A program made the position numbers and the translations under genes. 24,531 nt of DNA from assembly GCA_035628055.1 (NCBI GenBank), contig DASPKO010000113.1, forward strand, positions 1 to 24,531, written 5' to 3'. A model generated the notes under the pieces. The model worked only from the letters and a program-made list of their open reading frames with translations. It had not been told where the DNA came from and searched no databases. Below, in pieces: positions 12,696-20,136 of the stretch. The stretch's first letter is position 1. Every line of letters starts with the position of its first letter. This stretch comes from DASPKO01 sp035628055. Lineage in GTDB: Bacteria; Planctomycetota; Phycisphaerae; Phycisphaerales; UBA1924.

Positions 12696-15527
12696 ATGAG
12701 CGGCATCAGCAGCAGCGTCGGGCTCTTCTCCGGCATCGACACCGCCAGTCTCATCCAGCAGCTCCTGGCCGTCCAGGGCCGCCCCAAGCAGCTCATCCAG
12801 CGGCGTGTTATCCAGCTCCAGGGCCAGCAGACCGCCCTGCTCGACCTGCGCACCAAGGCCACCACGCTCAAGACGCTCGCCGCCGCGTTCAACACCAAGA
12901 AGACCTTCCAGGCCTCGGCGGCCACCAGCTCCAACCCCGAGGCCCTCACCGCCGCGGCCCAGCCGGGCGCCGCCCCGGGGGCCTACGCCTTCCTCGTCGA
13001 CCGGGTCGTGAGCACCCGCCAGCTCCTCTCGCGGGGGTTCTCCGACCGGGACGCGACCGGCGTCGGCGCCACCAGCTTCACCTTCGAGCCCGAGGCCGGG
13101 CGCCTCGACCGCGATACCCCCCTCGACCAGCTCAACGGCGGGGCGGGCGTCTCGCGCGGGCGCCTCATCATCACCAACTCGGCGGGAACCGGGACCACCG
13201 TCGATCTCTCCCGCGCCGCCACCATCGGCGAGGTCCTCGCCAAGATCAACTCCGCGGGCGCCGGGGTCACCGCCTCGGTCAGCGACCATCGCCTGGTCAT
13301 CACCGATGCCGTCGGCGGCACGGGCACAATGACCATCGCCAGCGCCGTCGGCGATACCACCGCGGCCAGCCTGGGGATCGCCGGCTCCGCCGCCGGGCCC
13401 GGCGCCGCCTCCCTCACCGGCGCGGCGATCTACACCCTGGGTGGCTCCACGGCGCTGGCCAGCCTCAACGACGGCAACGGCGTCCGCACCAACTCCGCCG
13501 CCGGCTCCAGCACCCCGGACTTCACGATCACCACCCGCGACGGCGTGACGCACAGCATCGACATCGGCGCCATGTACGCCGCCGACGGGTCCGTCACCGC
13601 GGCCGCGGTCGCCAATGTCCAGGGCGTGATCGACCGCATCGCCGCCCAGACCGCCGGGGCCGTCACCGCCGCCGTCGGCGCGGACGGGCGCAGCCTGACC
13701 CTCACCGACACCACCGGCGGGGCCGGCAACTTCATCGTTCAGAACGCCTCGGGCTCGACCGCGGCCTCTGATCTGGGCCTCGCCGCCGACGTCGCCTCCG
13801 CCACCATCACCGGCCGGCGGCTCCTGGCCGGGCTCAACTCAACCCTCGCCAGCAATCTGCTCGGCGGCTCCGGCCTGGCCGACGGGGCCTTCTCCATCAC
13901 CGCCCGCGACGGGACCGTCCACTCCTTCACGGTGCCGACCGGGTCGTCCGTCTCGGACATCCTCGCGGCCTTCTCCGCCGGCACCGGGGGCCTCATCACC
14001 GCCGGCCTCGACGCCACCGGCACCGGCCTGGTGCTGACCGACCACACCGCCAGCCCCACCGGAAATCTTATCGTCGCGGGCGCGGGGGCCATCGCGCTCG
14101 GTCTCGACACCGACCCCGCCGGAGTCGCCGCCTCGACCCTCGCCAGCGACCGGCTCCAGCACCGCTACATCGCCGCCTCGACGGCGCTCGCCTCGCTCAA
14201 CGGGGGCGCGGGCATCGGCACCGGCTCGTTCGAGGTCACCGACTCCACCGGCGTCTCCGCCACCGTCTCGGTCACCGCCTCGCACCGCACCATCGGCGAC
14301 GTCATCGACCTGATCAACTCCCGCCCCACCCGCGTCCGGGCCCGCGTCAACGACCGCGGCGACGGCATCCTGCTCTACGAGGACGCGGCCGGCGCCGGGT
14401 CCTTCAAGATCCGCGTCCGCGACACCTCGGGCGCGGCGGGCAAGGCCCTCAACCTGGTCGGCGAGGCCGCGGGCACCGGCGCCCAGAACACCATCGATGG
14501 TTCGATGGAGCGCACCGTCGCCTTCTCGGCGGGCGACACGCTCCAGGGCGTCATGCAGAAGATCAACGACGCCAAGGTGGGCGTCACCGCCAGCATCATC
14601 TCCGACGGCTCGGCGAGCACCCCGTTCCGCCTCGCGCTCACGAGCGCGCGCACGGGCACCGCGGGCCGGTTCACGCTCGATACGGCCGGGCTCGACCTCA
14701 ACCTCCAGACCATCTCCGAGGGCCAGGACGCCCGCCTGTTCTACGGCTCGGGCGATGCCGCCCGGGCCGTGCTCCTCTCCAGCACCACCAACCTCTTCGA
14801 TGGCATCGTCCCGGGCGTCTCCATCACCGCGACCGCCCCCGCCGAGGACCCCGTCACGGTCTCGGTCACGCGCGACCTTGCCGCCATCGAGACCGCGGTC
14901 AAGGAGTTCGTGGCGGGTTTCAACGACCTCGTCGCCCGCATCGGGGCCTTGAGCGTCTACGACGCCGAGAGTCAGCGCAAGGGCCCGCTCTTCGGAGACT
15001 CGACCGCCCAGCAGCTCCGCTCCGAGCTCTTCGGGGTCATCCAGTCGCGGGCCATCGGTGTCGCGGGCGCGTACCAGAGCCTCTTCGACGTCGGGCTGAA
15101 GATCACCTCCGGCGGGCAGATCGAGATCCAGACCGACGAGCTCCGCGCCGCCATCGACGCCGATCCGCAGGCCGTGGCCGACCTCTTCGCCGCCAAGATC
15201 CGGGCGGACCATCCCGAGTACATCGAGGTCGCGCCCGGCATCAGCGTGCTCAACACCGACCCGGAGGCCTTCACCTCCCTCGGAGTCGTCGAGCAGGTGG
15301 CCCAGCTCGCCGAGCGGTATGTCACGACGGCGGGGGGCGTCTTCAAGCAGCGGACCGACGCCCTCGACACCCAGATCAAGGCCCAGCAGGCCCGCATCAA
15401 GGAGCTCGACGCCCGCCTCGAGCAGCGCCGCGTCGTCCTCGAGCGTCAGTTCCTCGCCATGGAGCGCGCGATCGGGGGGCTGCAGTCGCAGCAGGGCGCC
15501 CTCGGACTGATCCGGCCGCTGCGTTGA
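12696..15527 (+). CDS. fliD: Flagellar filament cap protein FliD (hook-associated protein 2), extra long
   Basis: At 943 aa this is about twice the length of enterobacterial FliD. The N-terminal FliD domain spans about residues 5-110 (SSVGLFSGIDTASLIQQLLAV..., helices of the core). Residues about 140-680 are a series of roughly 75-120-residue modules of flagellin-hook-IN type. Each has an LxxLNgGxG-like lead, a strand, a helix of the type IGEVLAKIN/VQGVIDRIA/IGDVIDLIN/LQGVMQKIN, and a VTASVxxxxLxLTD strand. The C-terminal FliD domain (about 690-930) contains ATAPAEDPVTVSVTRD, IETAVKEFVAGFNDLVARI, LFGDSTAQQLRSELF and GLKITSGGQIEIQTDEL, and ends in a coiled coil (QRTDALDTQIKAQQARIKELDARLEQ). 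FliD pentamers cap the filament and insert flagellin subunits; the protein is exported by the flagellar type III apparatus. The gene is followed immediately by the fliS promoter and fliS. Confidence 0.95.
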   Translation: MSGISSSVGLFSGIDTASLIQQLLAVQGRPKQLIQRRVIQLQGQQTALLDLRTKATTLKTLAAAFNTKKTFQASAATSSNPEALTAAAQPGAAPGAYAFLVDRVVSTRQLLSRGFSDRDATGVGATSFTFEPEAGRLDRDTPLDQLNGGAGVSRGRLIITNSAGTGTTVDLSRAATIGEVLAKINSAGAGVTASVSDHRLVITDAVGGTGTMTIASAVGDTTAASLGIAGSAAGPGAASLTGAAIYTLGGSTALASLNDGNGVRTNSAAGSSTPDFTITTRDGVTHSIDIGAMYAADGSVTAAAVANVQGVIDRIAAQTAGAVTAAVGADGRSLTLTDTTGGAGNFIVQNASGSTAASDLGLAADVASATITGRRLLAGLNSTLASNLLGGSGLADGAFSITARDGTVHSFTVPTGSSVSDILAAFSAGTGGLITAGLDATGTGLVLTDHTASPTGNLIVAGAGAIALGLDTDPAGVAASTLASDRLQHRYIAASTALASLNGGAGIGTGSFEVTDSTGVSATVSVTASHRTIGDVIDLINSRPTRVRARVNDRGDGILLYEDAAGAGSFKIRVRDTSGAAGKALNLVGEAAGTGAQNTIDGSMERTVAFSAGDTLQGVMQKINDAKVGVTASIISDGSASTPFRLALTSARTGTAGRFTLDTAGLDLNLQTISEGQDARLFYGSGDAARAVLLSSTTNLFDGIVPGVSITATAPAEDPVTVSVTRDLAAIETAVKEFVAGFNDLVARIGALSVYDAESQRKGPLFGDSTAQQLRSELFGVIQSRAIGVAGAYQSLFDVGLKITSGGQIEIQTDELRAAIDADPQAVADLFAAKIRADHPEYIEVAPGISVLNTDPEAFTSLGVVEQVAQLAERYVTTAGGVFKQRTDALDTQIKAQQARIKELDARLEQRRVVLERQFLAMERAIGGLQSQQGALGLIRPLR

Positions 15528-15528
15528 T

Positions 15529-15555
15529 TAAGCCGGACCGCCCCCACGCCGATAA
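15529..15555 (+). promoter_or_regulatory. Sigma-28 (FliA) promoter of fliS
   Basis: TAAG (15529-15532), exactly 15 nt, then GCCGATAA (15548-15555). The consensus is TAAA-N15-GCCGATAA, so 11 of 12 bases and the spacing match. It starts two bases after the fliD stop codon. Transcription would begin at about 15562-15563, only 2-3 nt before the fliS ATG. Confidence 0.82.
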
Positions 15556-15564
15556 GACCGGTCC

Positions 15565-16035
15565 ATGCCCACCGAAGCCCCACCCGTCAACGCGTACCTG
15601 CGCACCAAGGTGCTCACCGCCTCCCCGCAGGAGCTGCGCATGCTCCTGCTCGACGGGGCCCTGAAGTTCGCCCGGCAGGGCCGCGAGGGGCTCGCCGCCG
15701 ACAACCCCGAGCAGTCCTTCCTCGGGTTCTCGCAGTGCCGCAACATCCTCGTCGAGCTCATCAACTCCATGCGCCCGGACGTGAACCCGGAGCTCTGCGG
15801 GCGCGTCGGCTCGCTCTACACCTACCTTTACACGCGGCTCCTGACCGCCAACCTCGAGCGCGACACCGCCGCCGCCGACGAGGTCATCGAGCTCCTCGAA
15901 TATGAGTGCCAGACCTGGCGCATGCTCTGCGCCCAGATCGAGACCGAGCGGAGCGCCGCCGCGGGCCCACACGGCCCCGCCGCAGCCCCGGGCGCCGCGC
16001 CCACCGGCCCCGAGACGCTCAGCCTCGAGGGCTGA
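15565..16035 (+). CDS. fliS: Flagellar export chaperone FliS
   Basis: This 156-aa protein has the FliS four-helix bundle at residues about 7-125: NAYLRTKVLTASPQELRMLLLDGALKFARQG, then helices with FLGFSQCRNILVELINSMRPDVNPELCGRVGSLYTYLYTRLLTANLERD and AADEVIELLEYECQTWRML. FliS binds the flagellin C-terminus in the cytoplasm, prevents premature polymerisation and delivers it to FlhA. The last 25 residues or so are an Ala/Pro/Gly tail outside the fold. The ATG at 15565 gives the standard N-terminus. The gene has its own sigma-28 promoter, so it can be made late, together with flagellin, independently of fliD. No ribosome site fits in the 2-3 nt leader predicted from that promoter. Confidence 0.95.
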   Translation: MPTEAPPVNAYLRTKVLTASPQELRMLLLDGALKFARQGREGLAADNPEQSFLGFSQCRNILVELINSMRPDVNPELCGRVGSLYTYLYTRLLTANLERDTAAADEVIELLEYECQTWRMLCAQIETERSAAAGPHGPAAAPGAAPTGPETLSLEG

Positions 16036-16047
16036 CTCAGCGGGCTG

Positions 16048-16060
16048 ACCGTGCCACGGT
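16048..16060 (+). other. Small hairpin after fliS
   Basis: ACCGT-GCC-ACGGT is a perfect 5-bp stem 12 nt after the fliS stop. There is no T-tract, so it is at most a weak 3' structure. Confidence 0.25.
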
Positions 16061-16110
16061 GACGCCGGGTTCTTGCCCTGGAAAACCGATCTAATCGGCG
16101 CTCGCCCGCG

Positions 16111-16116
16111 TACCGT
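16111..16116 (+). promoter_or_regulatory. TACCGT -10-like hexamer for the polyferredoxin gene
   Basis: TACCGT ends 7 nt before the ATG at 16124, with TTCTTCAC-type sequence and no ribosome site between. It argues for that ATG over the in-frame ATG at 16073, which lies upstream of the hexamer. Confidence 0.5.
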
Positions 16117-16123
16117 TCTTCAC

Positions 16124-18445
16124 ATGCCAGGCGCAGGGGGAACGAGCTCGGGGGGGTGTCGCTCGGCTTCGCGGGGCGGCCGCGTCGCTGCGCCCCTCTC
16201 CAGGAGCGCCAGCCCGGCCCTCTCCCTAAGCCTGCCGGTTCTGGGGGCGCCAGGAGCGGCCGGCGACCCGCCCGCGCCGCGGCGTTCTCATGGCCCGATC
16301 GCGCGCTCCCGGGTTGGTCTGTGGCGCGCCCTGGTCCTCCTCGGCGTGCACGTGGCCATCGCGGCCCACATCGTCTACTGGCGCTGGGCCGGGTCCACGG
16401 TTTCGCCCGTCGAACCCTCCGAGTCCATGTACACCCTCGAGACCGGCGCCATCAACGCCGGCTTCGTCTTCTTCGCGCTGGCCATCCTCTCCACCCTCCT
16501 GCTGGGACGCTGGTTCTGCGGGTGGGCCTGCCACGTCGTCGCCCTGCAGGACCTCTGCAGTTGGATGATGCGTCGCCTCGGCGTCCATCCCAAGCCCTTC
16601 CGCTCGCGGGTCCTGGTCTTCGCGCCCCTCGTGCTGGCCCTGTACATGTTCGCCTGGCCCACGTTCAAGCGCCTCGCCCTCCGCCCGGCCCTTGAGGCTG
16701 CCGGCATCGGCTGGCATCGCGTCCGCGTCTACCTGGGCGAGGTTCCCTCCTGGCCGGGGTGGAGCACGGAGTTCATCAAAGAGGACTTCTGGGGGACCTT
16801 CCCCCCGTGGTACGTCGCGATCCCGTTCCTGGCGATCTGCGGCTTCGCGGTCGTCTACTTCCTGGGATCCAAGGGGTTCTGCACCTATGGCTGCCCGTAC
16901 GGGGGCTTCTTCGCGCCGGTGGACAAGCTCGCTCCCGTGCGCATCCGCGTCACCGACGCCTGCGAGGGGTGCGGGCACTGCACCGCGGTCTGCACCAGCA
17001 ACGTTCGCGTCCACCAGGAAGTGCGCGACTTCGGGATGGTCGTCGATCCCGGCTGCATGAAGTGCCTCGACTGCGTCACCGTCTGCCCGAAGGACGCGCT
17101 CTACGTCGGCCTGGGTCGCCCGGCCGTCCTGGCCAAGCCCCGGGCCCGGGCCGCCAGCCCGGTTCCCGGCCCGGTCGCCCCCGCGGGCACCCGCCCCGCG
17201 CGCCGCGTCTACGACCTCACCTGGCCGGAGGAGTTCGCGCTGGCGCTGGTCTTCCTGGCCCTGGTGCTCGCCTTCCGGGGCATGCTCAATCAAGTCCCGC
17301 TCCTGATGGCCATGGGCCTGGCGAGCATCGGGACGTTCGGCGCCTGGAAGCTGTGGCGGCTGGCTCGCGACCCCAGCGTGCGCGTGCAGAGCCTCCAGCT
17401 CAAGTTCAAGGGACGCTGGCGCCCCACCGGGGCCGTCTTCGCGGCCGGGGCGGTTCTGCTCCTCGCTTCGGCCGCCTGGAGCGGCACCGTTCGGGCCACC
17501 CTGTGGCGCGCCGGGCTGGTCGACGAGCTCGTGACCGTGCCCATGCAGGCCACCCTGGCGCCCGGCTACACGCCCGACCCCGGCCAGGCCGCCGCGGCCC
17601 GGCGCGCCATCGCCCTCTACCGCCGCGGCGGGCCGGTCTCCGACGGCGGCTGGGGCTGGCAGCTCCGTCCCGCTCTCGACGTCCGCCTCGCCTACCTCTC
17701 CGCCGTCGCCCGCGACCTCGCCGCCGCCGAGCATCACCTGCTCCGCGCCATCCGCAACGGCACGCCCGAGGACCAGTGGGTGCTCGGGCTCGCGGAGATC
17801 ATGGCGGCCCGGCGGACCGCCCCCGAGCAGATCGAGGCCCGCCTGCTCGAGCTTCTCGAGGCGACGCCCGGGCTCGTGGGCGTCCGCTTCGTCGTCGCGC
17901 AGCGCCTCGCCGAGACCGGCCGCCTCGACCAGGCCGTCGCGCTCTACGACCGGGCCCTGGCGCACGAGACGCTCGCCGGCAGCGCGCGCACGCACATGCA
18001 CGCCGCGATCTTCGTCTCCGCCTCCGGCAACAACGTGCGGGCTCTCGAACTCGCCGCCCGGGCCGCCGAGCTGGCCCTCGCCGCCGACCACCGCGACTAC
18101 GCGGTGATCCGCGACGCCGCCCGGGCCCTCGCCCAGCTCGGCAAGCCCCAGGAGGGACGCGCGATGCTGGCACGCGCCGCCGAGACGGTCCAGCCCCCGC
18201 ACCGCGCCGCGGTCCTGCACGACCTGGCCGCCTTGCACGCCGTCAACGGCGACCTCGACGCGGCCCTGGATGCGATGATCCGGGCCCAGGCCGACGCCCC
18301 GGACGACCCCGCGCTGGCGATGCGGCGCGCCGAGCTCCACCAGGCCAAGGGCGACCACGCGGGCTCCGAGCGCTGGCTCAAGCGGGCCCGGGAGCTGGCC
18401 GAGGCGCCGGGCGCGGGCCCTTCGCCTCCCGCGCCCGGTCACTGA
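16124..18445 (+). CDS. Membrane-bound 4Fe-4S polyferredoxin (NapH/NosR-like) fused to TPR repeats
   Basis: This 773-aa protein starts with a low-complexity N-terminal tail (1-65). Membrane helices follow near 67-88, 108-128, 162-178 and 230-248. Two juxtamembrane cysteine pairs, GRWFCGWACH (Cys132, 136) and GFCTYGCPYG (Cys253, 257), are the NapH/NosR/CcoG polyferredoxin hallmark. Two [4Fe-4S] ferredoxin motifs come next: CEGCGHCTAVC (280-290) and CMKCLDCVTVCP (311-322). More helices lie near 370-405 and 437-455, then an Ala-rich helical repeat region (about 485-760) with TPR-like units such as LAETGRLDQAVALYDRALAHE and HAVNGDLDAALDAMIRAQADAPDDP. The family passes electrons from the quinone pool or membrane to a redox partner, but no partner enzyme gene is adjacent. 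The C-terminal TPR could dock that partner. Codon use in the first 60 codons is less G/C-ending than the rest, so the exact start is less sure than the gene itself. Confidence 0.88.
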   Translation: MPGAGGTSSGGCRSASRGGRVAAPLSRSASPALSLSLPVLGAPGAAGDPPAPRRSHGPIARSRVGLWRALVLLGVHVAIAAHIVYWRWAGSTVSPVEPSESMYTLETGAINAGFVFFALAILSTLLLGRWFCGWACHVVALQDLCSWMMRRLGVHPKPFRSRVLVFAPLVLALYMFAWPTFKRLALRPALEAAGIGWHRVRVYLGEVPSWPGWSTEFIKEDFWGTFPPWYVAIPFLAICGFAVVYFLGSKGFCTYGCPYGGFFAPVDKLAPVRIRVTDACEGCGHCTAVCTSNVRVHQEVRDFGMVVDPGCMKCLDCVTVCPKDALYVGLGRPAVLAKPRARAASPVPGPVAPAGTRPARRVYDLTWPEEFALALVFLALVLAFRGMLNQVPLLMAMGLASIGTFGAWKLWRLARDPSVRVQSLQLKFKGRWRPTGAVFAAGAVLLLASAAWSGTVRATLWRAGLVDELVTVPMQATLAPGYTPDPGQAAAARRAIALYRRGGPVSDGGWGWQLRPALDVRLAYLSAVARDLAAAEHHLLRAIRNGTPEDQWVLGLAEIMAARRTAPEQIEARLLELLEATPGLVGVRFVVAQRLAETGRLDQAVALYDRALAHETLAGSARTHMHAAIFVSASGNNVRALELAARAAELALAADHRDYAVIRDAARALAQLGKPQEGRAMLARAAETVQPPHRAAVLHDLAALHAVNGDLDAALDAMIRAQADAPDDPALAMRRAELHQAKGDHAGSERWLKRARELAEAPGAGPSPPAPGH

Positions 18446-18673
18446 ACCTGGCCACACCAGGCCAACAGGTGCTTCGAGGCCCTATAAGCCCTCCCGAATC
18501 GCGCTCCATCCGACCGCCCAAGCCTGGCCGGAACAGCCCGGAGCGCCTACTCGTATCGGCGGCCGCCCAGACGGTCTCGCCGGCTTGGCCCATCCCGGGC
18601 TGGCCCGGTCCGTCTGACCTCACGGCCCGGGAGGCAGGCCCCTCCCATCAGTTTCCCCGCCACCGCCGCCCCG
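18446..18673 (+). other. Long intergenic leader before the sugar dehydrogenase
   Basis: The stretch has no credible ORF. It contains a CCTGG/CCAGG hairpin (18447-18461) directly after the polyferredoxin stop, and TATAAG at 18483-18488 as the best -10 candidate, without a clear -35. From there a leader of about 190 nt would precede the dehydrogenase. I see no recognisable riboswitch. Confidence 0.3.
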
Positions 18674-18680
18674 AAGGAGA
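18674..18680 (+). promoter_or_regulatory. Ribosome binding site of the sugar dehydrogenase (AAGGAGA)
   Basis: AAGGAGA lies 6 nt before the ATG at 18687. It is the strongest Shine-Dalgarno in the window and fixes the start just before a signal peptide. Confidence 0.85.
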
Positions 18681-18686
18681 CCCACC

Positions 18687-20075
18687 ATGCCGATCCGTGC
18701 CCGGCGCCCCATGCTCGCCATCGCCTGCGCCGCCCTGGCGCTCGCGGCCGCCCCGCGCCCCGCCGACGCTCAGGATGCCAATCTCGAGCTCTTCAAGAGC
18801 GGCCTGAGCCAGCCCCTCCACATGGTCACACCGCCGGGTGAGCCCAACCGTCAGTTCATCGTGCAGCGTGGCGGCGTCATCCGCGTGGTCGAGAACGGCG
18901 TCCTCCTTCCCACGCCCTTCCTCACCATCACCGGCGTGCAGACCCAGAACCTCGAGCAGGGCCTGCTCGGGCTCGCCTTCCCCCCCGACTACACCATCAC
19001 GCGCCGCTTCTACGTCAACTACGTCGTCCCCCGCGGCGTGCTGGACCCCAACGGCGTAGATCGTGGCCGCACCGTCGTGGCCCGCTACACCACCAGCGCC
19101 AATCCGAACATCGCCAACACCACCGGCGAGACCCTCTTCACCGAGGACCAGCCCTTCGCCAACCACAACGGCGGCACGCTCCAGTTCGGCCCCGACGGGC
19201 TCCTCTACATCGGGATGGGCGACGGCGGCAGCGGCAACGACCCCGGGAACCGCGCCCAGAGCCTCACCACCCGCCTGGGCAAGATGCTCCGCATCGACGC
19301 CTCGGCCGCGACGGGCTACACCATCCCGCCCTCCAATCCCTACGCCGGCTCTCCGACCACGCCCAACGAGATCTACATGCTGGGCCTCCGCAACCCCTGG
19401 AAGTTCAGCTTCGACCGACTCACCGGCGCGCTCTACATCGCCGACGTGGGCCAGGACATGCAGGAGGAGGTCAACTACTTCCCGCCCGGCGCGGGCAACA
19501 ACGCCAACCTCGGGTGGCGCTGCATGGAGGGCACCTTCTGCACCGGGCTCTCCGGGTGCACCTGCAACTCCCCGGCCCTCTGGATGCCCGTCCACACGTA
19601 CGCCCACCCCACCCCGCAGGCCTCGCGCTCGGTCACCGGCGGCTATGTCTACCGCGGCAACGCCATCCCGCGCTGGCGCGGACGCTACTTCTTCGCCGAC
19701 TTCGTCACCAACGAGCTCTGGTCCTTCAAGCTCTGCGGGGGCATCGCGACCGACCTGGTCGAGCACGGCGCGGACCTCCGGTCCGGGGGCACGATCACCA
19801 CGTTCGGCGGCGTCGCGGGCATCGCCGAGGACGCCGCGGGCGAGCTCTACATCGTCGAGCTCTTCGGCAACCGCGTCCTGAAGATCGTCCCGCAGTTCCC
19901 ACCCGCCGACTGGGATCGCAATGGCTCGGTCGGCACCTCGGACATCAGCAGCTTCCTCTCCAACTGGTTCGCCGACCTCACCAACGCCACCCGGGTCAGC
20001 GACATCAACGGCGACTGCATCGTCGGCACCTCCGACGTGACCGGGTTCCTCACCCTCTGGTTCGGCTCGTTCTAG
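18687..20075 (+). CDS. Secreted PQQ-type glucose/sorbosone dehydrogenase with C-terminal dockerin-like repeats
   Basis: This 462-aa protein has a Sec signal peptide (MPIRARRP, then a hydrophobic Ala/Leu core, cleavage near ADA|QD at residue 28). Residues about 30-400 form a six-bladed propeller of the glucose/sorbosone dehydrogenase type: GLSQPLHMVTPPG, EQGLLGLAFPPDY, FANHNGGTLQFGPDGLLYIGMGDGG, LGKMLRIDA, MLGLRNPWKFSFDRLTGALYIADVGQ, SVTGGYVYRG and YFFADFVTNELW. Such enzymes oxidise sugars or aldoses with PQQ and calcium outside the cytoplasm. The electron acceptor is unknown. Residues 408-462 form two dockerin-like repeats (DWDRNGSVGTSDISSFLSNWF and DINGDCIVGTSDVTGFLTLWF), the C-terminal sorting or anchoring module common on secreted Phycisphaerae proteins. 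A CxxxxxCxCN segment near residues 290-295 adds disulfide candidates. No PQQ biosynthesis genes are nearby. Confidence 0.92.
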   Translation: MPIRARRPMLAIACAALALAAAPRPADAQDANLELFKSGLSQPLHMVTPPGEPNRQFIVQRGGVIRVVENGVLLPTPFLTITGVQTQNLEQGLLGLAFPPDYTITRRFYVNYVVPRGVLDPNGVDRGRTVVARYTTSANPNIANTTGETLFTEDQPFANHNGGTLQFGPDGLLYIGMGDGGSGNDPGNRAQSLTTRLGKMLRIDASAATGYTIPPSNPYAGSPTTPNEIYMLGLRNPWKFSFDRLTGALYIADVGQDMQEEVNYFPPGAGNNANLGWRCMEGTFCTGLSGCTCNSPALWMPVHTYAHPTPQASRSVTGGYVYRGNAIPRWRGRYFFADFVTNELWSFKLCGGIATDLVEHGADLRSGGTITTFGGVAGIAEDAAGELYIVELFGNRVLKIVPQFPPADWDRNGSVGTSDISSFLSNWFADLTNATRVSDINGDCIVGTSDVTGFLTLWFGSF

Positions 20076-20076
20076 C

Positions 20077-20096
20077 CTCGGGCGCCCCGCGCCGAG
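20077..20096 (+). terminator. Hairpin between sugar dehydrogenase and kdsA
   Basis: CTCGGGCGC and GCGCCGAG can pair around CCC with one bulged G, starting one base after the dehydrogenase stop codon. There is no T-tract, so termination is uncertain. Confidence 0.35.
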
Positions 20097-20123
20097 ACCG
20101 CCACGGCCATCGGGCCGGCACGC

Positions 20124-20129
20124 TAACCT
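20124..20129 (+). promoter_or_regulatory. TAACCT -10-like hexamer for kdsA
   Basis: TAACCT ends 7 nt before the ATG at 20137, and TGCGCGC between them has no ribosome site. The spacing equals that of ispG and the polyferredoxin gene. Confidence 0.5.
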
Positions 20130-20136
20130 TGCGCGC

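Noticed and set aside
15553..15558. TAAGAC before fliS as another TANNNT hexamer
   Set aside because: It lacks the final T and overlaps a much better sigma-28 -10 element; counted as sigma-28 instead.
16073..16123. Upstream ATG extending the polyferredoxin by 17 residues
   Set aside because: It lies before the TACCGT hexamer and spans the CCGAT-CTA-ATCGG intergenic hairpin; the ATG at 16124 fits the local start pattern.
16226..18457. 743-codon minus-strand frame opposite the polyferredoxin
   Set aside because: The plus strand carries exact Fe-S motifs; the antisense product has no recognisable domain.
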